Assembly: GCF_050337045.1 (NCBI RefSeq)
Contig: NZ_JAKJSO010000016.1
Location: 62,001 to 126,000 of the forward strand
DNA: 64,000 nt
Reading direction: 5' to 3'
DNA from: Photobacterium kagoshimensis
GTDB taxonomy: Bacteria > Pseudomonadota > Gammaproteobacteria > Enterobacterales > Vibrionaceae
Position numbers and translations under genes: made by a program. Shown here one piece after another: positions 52,522-60,078 of this stretch (position 1 is the stretch's first letter; each line of letters opens with the position of its first letter). The notes beneath the pieces were generated by a model. It saw only the letters and a list, made by a program, of their open reading frames with translations. It searched no databases and was not told where the DNA came from.

Positions 52522-53139
52522 ATGAAACGAAGTGAACGCGTCGTCCTCGCCAGCATGCGTAAAAACTGGCGTCCCTACATGGTGACACCGCTAACCGCAG
52601 TATTTGCAGGTGTAGCACTAACAGGCTGTAGCGATAACAGCACAGAAGCCGAGATCTACCACTCTCTCGATGATTGTATTAGCGATAACCCAAGCTACAC
52701 AGAGCAGTGTCAATCAGCGTATCAGTTTGCCTTACAAGAAGCCTCTCGCACAGCACCAAAATACCAATCAATGAATGATTGTGTGGCTGAATTTGGCTCA
52801 AATGGTTGTATGCAATCACCAGGCAATAACTGGTTTATGCCAGCCATGGCAGGCTTTATGTTCGCCCGTATGATGGATAATAACCGTGGTTATTACTCAC
52901 AGCCGATGTTCCGTTCTTACTACCCAGGCAGCGTATTCTACGACCGCTGGACAACAGCAGATGGCTATGACTATGGCCGCAGCTCATACCGCAAAACAAC
53001 GGTACGAGTCGGTAAAGATCAGATGAAGCCGAAAGCAACCACCAGCCGCACGATTTCACGTGGTGGCTTTGGTTCTAGTGTGTCAGCTAAATCAGGCTGG
53101 AGCAGCAGTAAATCATCCAGTAAGAGCTGGGGAGGCTAA
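52522..53139 (+). CDS. yjfM: YjfM family lipoprotein (DUF1190)
   Basis: A 205-aa protein with a long N-region (MKRSERVVLASMRKNWRPY), a hydrophobic segment ending in the lipobox LTGC (Cys37), two Cys-containing repeats (DCISDNPSYTEQC, DCVAEFGSNGC), a Met/Tyr-rich centre and a Ser/Gly/Lys tail ending SWGG. This is the DUF1190 pattern. It is the last gene of the operon; yjfC, which follows in E. coli, is missing here. Confidence 0.9.
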   Translation: MKRSERVVLASMRKNWRPYMVTPLTAVFAGVALTGCSDNSTEAEIYHSLDDCISDNPSYTEQCQSAYQFALQEASRTAPKYQSMNDCVAEFGSNGCMQSPGNNWFMPAMAGFMFARMMDNNRGYYSQPMFRSYYPGSVFYDRWTTADGYDYGRSSYRKTTVRVGKDQMKPKATTSRTISRGGFGSSVSAKSGWSSSKSSSKSWGG

Positions 53140-53808
53140 CCTCGTTTCAAGCTCTGTTCCAATACCGCTCATACAATACAAATTGTCAGGCGGTATTGGT
53201 GCTTTTCGATTAGCTCATAACTTGTCGTAACCTTATATGAGAGTTAGATCACAGCGTCACAAATGTTTTTATTTTCATAAAAGCATCAATCACTCAAAGA
53301 ACATCACTGCCTGTTCATCACAGCGCGGGAATCCATACAAACATATTCACCAGCAACTGCTTATTATCATTCACTAATTAATAAACAATTCACTCTTATA
53401 TTTATTATTATCACATCGTAAATAAACGCGTATTCACTCTGGTTTCACTCTCGCCTTATTGTCATCAATTTGTTAAATCATGCTTCGTTAAAACCATTGC
53501 ATATTGAAACTCAGTGTAAAAGTTGATTAAATTAGCAGCATCACACGTTACACCGTGTATGAATCATTTTTATAATTGTGATAATTTTATTAATTAGCAC
53601 TTTTCAATGTAAATAAACCAACATACTTGATTTATTTTGCGATGACGTATTTTCTAAAGTTCATTAATAGCAACAGCTATAAAGTTTAACTGCTATCAAA
53701 TATACATTAATTACAAGCCGCTTTTATATTTCGGCTTGATGTTTATGTATATCTAGAACTCAAGTCTACATATCTATTATTAATAGATAATAAATATTAT
53801 GAGAGCTT
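53140..53808. other. 669-bp AT-rich stretch without genes
   Basis: No frame has both a ribosome site and plausible product. Several ATTAAT/TTATTA repeats and one CGTGT/ACACG dyad (near 53546) are present. It probably holds the GH114 gene's promoter and perhaps binding sites for nucleoid proteins. Confidence 0.4.
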
Positions 53809-54741
53809 ATGCGATTATTATCTGCTGTATTGGTTTCATCTTTATTCCTTGCTGGTTGTAATTCAGGATCAGATCAAGCAGAAAACAACGACAAGTCCTC
53901 AGGGAGTACCCCTGTAGCACCGCCAATAGATGGGCCAACAACGCCTACACCACCGGTTGTTCCCCCTGTTGAAGTACCTAAGCTCGATCCAAATGTTGCC
54001 CCTATCACTAACGGTAGTTGGTATCGTCCGGGCCCGCTAACAACTTGGCAATGGCAGCTTAGCGGTACAGTGAATACTTCTTATAATGTCGATATTTACA
54101 ATATTGATTTATTTGATTCATCAACAGATCTTATTCAAGGTTTACAACAGTCAGGCAAAAAAGTTATTTGTTACTTTTCTGCAGGCTCTTATGAAAACTG
54201 GCGTCCTGATGCCAATGAATTCAAAGAAAGTGATTTAGGTAACAACCTTGATGGTTGGCCAGGTGAACGCTGGCTAGATATTCGTTCGACGAATGTTATT
54301 TCAATCATGACCAAACGATTAGAGCTAGCAAAAGAAAAAGGTTGTGATGGGGTCGAGCTCGATAATATGGACGGTTACTCAAATAGCACTGGCATTAATT
54401 TATCGAATACCGATCAGCTCGCGTATAATCGTGCAGTGGCTAATACTGCCCACCAACTCAATTTATCTATTGGTCTTAAAAACGATCTAGACCAAATTCT
54501 TGAACTGGTTGATTATTATGACTTTGCAATTAATGAATCGTGCACCGAATATAACGAGTGTCATTTGCTTAATCCCTTTATTCAAAATGGGAAGGCAGTG
54601 CTAAATGCTGAATATTTAAAGAAATATGTTGATGATGAATCCGCTAGAAATGCCATGTGTACGCAATCGAAGCAGATGCAGTTTAGTACCTTGGTGCTGC
54701 CTCTTGAATTAAACGACGCATTTCGGATCAGCTGTTTATAA
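53809..54741 (+). CDS. GH114 endo-alpha-1,4-polygalactosaminidase-type lipoprotein
   Basis: A 310-aa lipoprotein: lipobox LAGC (Cys17), a Pro/Thr-rich linker (about 33-60), then a TIM-barrel domain with NGSWYRPGPLTTWQWQLSG, KVICYFSAGSYENWRPD (~121-137) and KGCDGVELDNMDGY (~181-194), the GH114 signatures with likely catalytic acids. It probably cleaves galactosaminogalactan-type exopolysaccharide at the outer membrane. A terminator follows. Confidence 0.87.
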   Translation: MRLLSAVLVSSLFLAGCNSGSDQAENNDKSSGSTPVAPPIDGPTTPTPPVVPPVEVPKLDPNVAPITNGSWYRPGPLTTWQWQLSGTVNTSYNVDIYNIDLFDSSTDLIQGLQQSGKKVICYFSAGSYENWRPDANEFKESDLGNNLDGWPGERWLDIRSTNVISIMTKRLELAKEKGCDGVELDNMDGYSNSTGINLSNTDQLAYNRAVANTAHQLNLSIGLKNDLDQILELVDYYDFAINESCTEYNECHLLNPFIQNGKAVLNAEYLKKYVDDESARNAMCTQSKQMQFSTLVLPLELNDAFRISCL

Positions 54742-54774
54742 CAACAACGTAATAAATCGCTAAACACAAGTAAC

Positions 54775-54802
54775 AAAAAAGCACACTTGCGTGTGCTTTT
54801 TT
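54775..54802. terminator. Bidirectional terminator
   Basis: AAAAAAGCACAC/GTGTGCTTTTTT with a 4-nt loop between the convergent GH114 and proV genes. Confidence 0.9.
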
Positions 54803-54855
54803 GATTATTGCAGTTCGCTAGATAAGCTGTGAATTATCAGGCGTAAATGATTAAC

Positions 54856-56106
54856 CTAGGCAGCTAATGATTTATTTGTCGTCGGCTTTTTTTCATCACT
54901 CTCCTCAGCACTATTGTGCTCACTGAGCACTTCTGCCAGTGTTGAACGAGATAAATGCCCCTCAACATCCCCATCAGCATTAAGCACAGGTAGCGGGTGA
55001 TCACTGTCTAAGGTTTCAGGAATAACCGCTTCCAATAAGGCATCACTTTGAATCGCGGGTACATCTTCCAGTAACGATGCGTCGATGGCCTTACTGTAAT
55101 CGGCCTTCTCTACATTCTCGAGCGTTTCTTGGGTAATAACACCTTGGTAGCCGTCATCGTTGACGTAATAACCATAGTCATCTTTTGCCTTACGCATTTC
55201 AGCCACCGCTTCACCAATAGTGTCAGCTGAAATTCGAACCACCTGTGGCTTCATCACTGTTTCTACTGTTAAAGCGCGGGCACGGTTAACGTCTTTAACA
55301 AAAGCTTCTACATAGTCATCAGCTGGGTTGAGTAGAATATCCACTGGACGCCCTTGCTGTACCAATACACCATCACGCAAGATAGCAATACGATCACCCA
55401 AACGCAGTGCTTCATCCAAATCGTGGGTAATAAAGACGATGGTTTTATGGAGCTTTTCTTGCAGTTCAATCAGCTGGTCTTGCATTTCGCTTCGAATCAA
55501 AGGGTCGAGCGCTGAGAACGCCTCATCCATCAACAAAATATCTGCATCCGTGCACAAGGCGCGCGCTAAACCAACACGCTGCTGTTGACCACCAGAGAGC
55601 TGGGCAGGAAACTGGCTTTGATAGCCCCCTAAGCCAACCGTTTCAAGCCATTCCATCGCACGTTGTTTACGTTCGTCTTTCGCAACACCTTGGATCTGTA
55701 AGCCGTAACCTATGTTATCCAACACGGTATGATGAGGCATCAAGCCAAAACGTTGAAACACCATCGACATTTTATGGCGGCGGAAGGTTTGTAGATCTTT
55801 ACTGTTAAGGGTCATGACATCACTGCCCTGCACCACAATTTCACCTGCGGTTGGCTCAATTAAGCGATTAAAGTGACGGATCAGAGTCGATTTACCCGAA
55901 CCAGACAACCCCATAACCACAAATATTTCTCCGGGGTAAACATCCACATTGATGTCACTCAAACCAACGGTATGACCGGTTTCAGCTAAAATATCATCTT
56001 TTGATTTACCCGCTTTAACTTGCTCAAGTACCTTCTTGCCATTGGGGCCAAAGACCTTGTATAAGTTTTTTACACTGATCAGTGGTTCTTGGGTCGCCTT
56101 ATCCAT
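54856..56106 (-). CDS. proV: Glycine betaine/proline ABC transporter ATPase ProV
   Basis: A 416-aa ATPase: Walker A GLSGSGKST (~65-73), signature LSGGQQQR, Walker B ILLMDEAFSALD, switch histidine in ITHD, then two C-terminal CBS-type modules (~290-395) that sense ionic strength in related OpuA transporters. A charged tail ends SDEKKPTTNKSLAA. The ATG at 56106 is 8 nt past GGAGG and overlaps the proW end by 8 nt; the upstream open frame is proW antisense phase. Confidence 0.95.
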   Translation of the reverse strand: MDKATQEPLISVKNLYKVFGPNGKKVLEQVKAGKSKDDILAETGHTVGLSDINVDVYPGEIFVVMGLSGSGKSTLIRHFNRLIEPTAGEIVVQGSDVMTLNSKDLQTFRRHKMSMVFQRFGLMPHHTVLDNIGYGLQIQGVAKDERKQRAMEWLETVGLGGYQSQFPAQLSGGQQQRVGLARALCTDADILLMDEAFSALDPLIRSEMQDQLIELQEKLHKTIVFITHDLDEALRLGDRIAILRDGVLVQQGRPVDILLNPADDYVEAFVKDVNRARALTVETVMKPQVVRISADTIGEAVAEMRKAKDDYGYYVNDDGYQGVITQETLENVEKADYSKAIDASLLEDVPAIQSDALLEAVIPETLDSDHPLPVLNADGDVEGHLSRSTLAEVLSEHNSAEESDEKKPTTNKSLAA

Positions 56107-56998
56107 GATCATGTCCTCCAAGGTGCTGCTGGGTACGTTTTGCGTAGCTTTGTGATACGCGGTCAAAAATAATTGCCAGTGCCACAATAGCCAAGCCATT
56201 GAGTAGACCTAACGTGAAGTATTGATTAGTAATAGATTTCAGTACTGGTTGACCGAGCCCTTTAACGCCGATCATAGAAGCGATCACTACCATTGCCAGG
56301 GCCATCATGATGGTTTGGTTAATGCCTGCCATAATGTTGGGCATCGCGAGTGGTAGCTGCACACCAAATAAACGCTGTGTTGGGCTTGCACCGTAGGCAG
56401 TTGCAGCCTCTAACACTTCTTTATCGACCAATCGAATACCTAAGTTGGTTAAACGAATAACAGGCGGAATGGCATAAATCACAACAGCAATAACACCTGG
56501 GATTTTACCTATGCCCAATAGCATCACCACAGGGATCAGGTACACAAACGCTGGCATGGTTTGCATAATATCGAGTAGCGGAGTCACGAACGATTGCACG
56601 CGATTCGATCGCGCCATTGCGATCCCAATGGGGATCCCGAGCCCTATTGCGACAAATGTGGAGACTAAGATAATGCTCATGGTACGCATGGTGTTATCCC
56701 ACATACCAAAAAAGCCAATTAAGAAGAAGGCAACAACAACGCCTAAGGTTAATTTCCAAGAACGGCTAGCAACATAAGCCAAACCAGCTAGTACAGCAAT
56801 GACGAGCCACCAAGGCGTGCCCAGTAACAGTTTTTCGAACCAAATAAGAAAGGACAACAAAGGATCAAAGACCGCTTCGATAGCGTCGCCATATTCACGT
56901 GAAAATGCGCGATATGCGCCATCCAATGTTTTTCTAATTTCCAGCAATTGGTGTCGATCCAATTGCGGAATTTCACTTAACCAAGATTGTTCAGACAT
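56099..56998 (-). CDS. proW: Glycine betaine/proline ABC transporter permease ProW
   Basis: A 299-aa inner-membrane subunit with about seven hydrophobic helices; the coupling (EAA-type) loop is EAATAYGASPTQRLFGVQLPLA (~197-218). It is shorter at the N-terminus than E. coli ProW (354 aa). It overlaps proV by 8 nt and is separated from proX by a hairpin terminator. Confidence 0.95.
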   Translation of the reverse strand: MSEQSWLSEIPQLDRHQLLEIRKTLDGAYRAFSREYGDAIEAVFDPLLSFLIWFEKLLLGTPWWLVIAVLAGLAYVASRSWKLTLGVVVAFFLIGFFGMWDNTMRTMSIILVSTFVAIGLGIPIGIAMARSNRVQSFVTPLLDIMQTMPAFVYLIPVVMLLGIGKIPGVIAVVIYAIPPVIRLTNLGIRLVDKEVLEAATAYGASPTQRLFGVQLPLAMPNIMAGINQTIMMALAMVVIASMIGVKGLGQPVLKSITNQYFTLGLLNGLAIVALAIIFDRVSQSYAKRTQQHLGGHDHG

Positions 56999-57028
56999 AC
57001 AACATCAATCCTTGAGTATGTATTTATA

Positions 57029-57054
57029 CAAAAAAGCCCGCCATAGCGGCGGGC
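57029..57054 (-). terminator. Attenuating hairpin between proX and proW
   Basis: On the minus strand GCCCGCC/GGCGGGC with a 5-nt loop is followed by seven T. As proWV has no other obvious promoter, it probably allows partial read-through and keeps proX in excess. Confidence 0.85.
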
Positions 57055-57064
57055 CATTACACAA

Positions 57065-58063
57065 TTAAAGCTCAGATAAAGCCTTTTTAATTTTTTCAGC
57101 TACCGTTGGTGATACCCATGTAGTCCATGTTTGTGGGTATTCTGTCAGGAAATGCTCCGTCGCAATTTCGCCATCAGCTTGGTACTCTTCCATCCACGCC
57201 AAAATCTCATTCATTTGTGCATTACTAAAAGAACGCGCATTTAAGTAACTCATCGCTTCTGGCGCACGCTTTGAGAATGACGTTGTTACAATCGTATCAA
57301 CCGGTGATGGTGGATACATGGTTGTTTTAGGGTCAAGACACTCTTCTTTGGTGATACAAGAACGGAAGTGATCAGCATCAATGCCTGAACCAAAATCCAC
57401 TTTGACCATTTTGTACTTACCTAAAACGGCCGTTGGCGCCCAGTAATAACCAAACCAGCCCTCTCCACGTTCATAAGCTTTAGCAATAGAACCTGATAGA
57501 CCCGCACCTGAGCCTGGATCGATCAGTTCAAAACCGGCGTCCTCTAGTTTCATCGAGTTAAAAAGATTGCCCGCTGTGATCTGACAGTTCCAGCCAGCAG
57601 GACAGCTCATGAATGCAGATTTCGATTTGTCTTCAGGATGTTCAAACAATTTTGCATTGGCAATAACGCCTTCGATGGTTGCCAAAGAAGGGTCTTTCTC
57701 AACCATATAAGCGGGTACCCAGAATCCTTCTTCACCGCCATCTGTAAGTGTGGAGCCTGCAAATTGCAAACGACCATCTTTCGCACCTCGATCCAAGGCT
57801 TCTTTCATCGAGTTACTCCACATTTCAGGCGCAATATCGGGCTCGCCTTTTTCAATCATGGAGGTACCCGTTGGCATTGTATCGCCAGGAACAAGCTCGG
57901 CATCACAGCCGTAGCCTTTATCGAGAATAAATTGGTCAATATGAGCGATGAGGGTTGCTGAGTTCCAATTCATATCAGCAATGGTTACCTTGCCACATTC
58001 CTCAGCAGAAGCCGAAAAAGAAGCAGATGCTAATAGTATTGAAGTTGCGAGTAACTTTCGCAT
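57065..58063 (-). CDS. proX: Glycine betaine-binding periplasmic protein ProX
   Basis: A 332-aa substrate-binding protein with a signal peptide (MRKLLATSILLASASFSASA). The mature N-terminus EECGKVTIADMNWNSATLIAH and internal GDTMPTGTSMIEKGEPDIAPEMW are typical of OpuAC-type quaternary-amine binders with Trp residues for the cation cage. The ATG at 58063 has AAGGA 7 nt ahead; the in-frame ATG 9 nt upstream is too close. First gene of proXWV. Confidence 0.94.
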   Translation of the reverse strand: MRKLLATSILLASASFSASAEECGKVTIADMNWNSATLIAHIDQFILDKGYGCDAELVPGDTMPTGTSMIEKGEPDIAPEMWSNSMKEALDRGAKDGRLQFAGSTLTDGGEEGFWVPAYMVEKDPSLATIEGVIANAKLFEHPEDKSKSAFMSCPAGWNCQITAGNLFNSMKLEDAGFELIDPGSGAGLSGSIAKAYERGEGWFGYYWAPTAVLGKYKMVKVDFGSGIDADHFRSCITKEECLDPKTTMYPPSPVDTIVTTSFSKRAPEAMSYLNARSFSNAQMNEILAWMEEYQADGEIATEHFLTEYPQTWTTWVSPTVAEKIKKALSEL

Positions 58064-58355
58064 ATAAAACATTCCTTATTTATTATCCATTCCATGCAGC
58101 ACATCAAGGCGTGCTAACAATAAGATACCATACTTTGCACACTAAATAATTATTGAACATTTTATGAGAAAAACCAGCACCAATATCAATAGATTACAGC
58201 ATCACAGCCCCAAGCAAATGTTTAGTGCTGTAATAATTGTGGTGTCATATATGCGTCTAAAAAAATGCTTCACTCCATATATTCACGCGATTTCCCTTGT
58301 CCCACACGGTTGGCGATAGAATTTATAACTGTATTATTGGCAGGGCGAATAGATC
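58064..58355. other. proX upstream region
   Basis: AT-rich spacer expected to hold the osmotically controlled promoter. I could not single out a promoter with confidence. No gene. Confidence 0.35.
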
Positions 58356-58383
58356 AAAAAAGCCTTAGCTTATGTGCTAAGGC
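58356..58383 (-). terminator. Terminator of the exported alpha-amylase gene
   Basis: On the minus strand GCCTTAGC/GCTAAGGC with a 6-nt loop is followed by six T; it lies about 50 bp past the stop. Confidence 0.85.
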
Positions 58384-58430
58384 CTTATCAAAAAAAACGA
58401 AAAAAAAATGTAACCAAAGAGTATTATCGG

Positions 58431-59831
58431 CTAAATTTTCATCATTCTCGCGGTTCGAGCAGGAATAGTGAAGGTATGATAGCGTGATGTAACTGTTTCA
58501 GAATGACCACTCAAAACATCACGATACGCTTGGTGCCAATTTAATTCATATCGTGAGGTATCGACGGTATATGAACGGGCTTCTCCACATTTATTGATAC
58601 CAACAATCCCTGCTTTTTCTCGTTTAAAAATCAACATGCATTGATCGCTGAACATCACTTCCATGGTTTTACCCTGCATGGCGTTGTGAAAACCCACCAT
58701 CTTCACCATGTCTGAACGGTTCCAAACATCAGCCCACCGTCCGTTATCTTTATCCTCATTATCAGGCAAGTCATCGCTGTAAACCAAAGGCGTGCCACCA
58801 TCTTTACCTAATATATAGCTATAGGCTAACTTCTCATCGCCAGCATCCATAATTTGGTAGCGAAAGCCGTCATTGGTTGGAATATCATGCGTAATAGTAA
58901 AAGTGATGGCACGGTTATCTGGTAAGGCTTGACCATATGCTTGCGGATCTTGCAGGTAGTTCATGCCACCATTAAACGAAAACGCCGAGCGAATCGAAGC
59001 AAACAGCGGGAAGTCATACGCTCCATGATTAGTATTGTTCAAATACGGCGCTAAGAATTTATCATAGCTACTGTTGCCTTTGCCGCCGCTGGTGATCACT
59101 TCACCAAAAACGTGCATACCTTGCGTGATCTCAGGGCTAAAGATCTGATCAATCTGATACGGGCTCATATGCTTGACGGCATCGATACGAAATCCTTTGA
59201 TCCCCATTTTTTTCAATGCCAATAAATAATTTTTCTGCTGCTGTACAACCCAATGATTAGGGTCCAAATCAGGCAGGCCCGTATCGCCATCAGCACCACA
59301 CAAACGCCAATACTGCACATTACCTGGGTTATCCCAATCGCTGATACAGCCAGCAGGGTGGAAATCATTCTCCGAAAACTGGCCCACAGCTAAATCACCA
59401 AATAATGTCTGACGATTGTAGTAAGCGGCGTTTTGACTATAGGCATCCAGTAAATCTTTCCCAGGGTAGTTAAGATCCTTTCGCTTCCAACTTTCATTGG
59501 CCATGTGGTTTAAAACAACATCAGCATACACTTCAACACCTTGTGCTTTCAGTGCGGCAATTAAGGCTGCTAAGTCTTCTTTATTACCGAGTTCTGAATC
59601 AATTAAACGCAGGTCCTGAGGCTGGTAGCGTGCCCACCACTCTTTGCCTGATGATTTCATTGCAGGGGCAACTAATACTTTCTTGTAGCCAGCTTGCGCA
59701 ATCGCGCTCGCATTCGCAGTAATATCGCTATATTTCCAGTTAAAGGCATGCAAAATGACATCTGCCTGAGCAGAAGTAGCAAATAAGCTTGCTGAAACAG
59801 CCATAGCTAACAGTAACGGTTTATTCGGCAT
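58431..59831 (-). CDS. Exported alpha-amylase (GH13)
   Basis: A 466-aa enzyme with a signal peptide (MPNKPLLLAMAVSASLFATSAQA). GH13 conserved regions are visible: DVVLNHMAN (I), GFRIDAVKHM with the nucleophile Asp (II, ~214), FGEVIT with the acid/base Glu (III, ~241) and ITHDIPTND (IV, ~314). A short beta-sandwich domain C follows. It cleaves internal alpha-1,4 bonds of starch or glycogen outside the cytoplasm. The ATG at 59831 was chosen for the signal peptide. Confidence 0.95.
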   Translation of the reverse strand: MPNKPLLLAMAVSASLFATSAQADVILHAFNWKYSDITANASAIAQAGYKKVLVAPAMKSSGKEWWARYQPQDLRLIDSELGNKEDLAALIAALKAQGVEVYADVVLNHMANESWKRKDLNYPGKDLLDAYSQNAAYYNRQTLFGDLAVGQFSENDFHPAGCISDWDNPGNVQYWRLCGADGDTGLPDLDPNHWVVQQQKNYLLALKKMGIKGFRIDAVKHMSPYQIDQIFSPEITQGMHVFGEVITSGGKGNSSYDKFLAPYLNNTNHGAYDFPLFASIRSAFSFNGGMNYLQDPQAYGQALPDNRAITFTITHDIPTNDGFRYQIMDAGDEKLAYSYILGKDGGTPLVYSDDLPDNEDKDNGRWADVWNRSDMVKMVGFHNAMQGKTMEVMFSDQCMLIFKREKAGIVGINKCGEARSYTVDTSRYELNWHQAYRDVLSGHSETVTSRYHTFTIPARTARMMKI

Positions 59832-59994
59832 ATTGGGTATCTCTATACAATGATTAACAAGGATAAGTTGGGGATACCACGCCACCAGCAATCTTCGCTT
59901 ATTATGTAGGATAGGTAGAAGTTGCTATGCAGTAGTGCGATGAACAGGAATGTAGACACTTTAAAAGCAAAAAAAGACACCTAGCCGCAGAAGC

Positions 59995-60010
59995 TGTGAC
60001 TAATATCAGA
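59995..60010. promoter_or_regulatory. CRP-like site upstream of the alpha-amylase gene
   Basis: TGTGACTAATATCAGA fits TGTGA-N6-TCACA with one mismatch, about 165 bp upstream of the start codon. This would fit catabolite control of a starch-degrading enzyme. Confidence 0.45.
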
Positions 60011-60078
60011 TTCGGTAGGACAATAATCTTTCATTGTGTGAAGGTGCTGCACAGATAGGGATAGATGACCCCGCTTAA

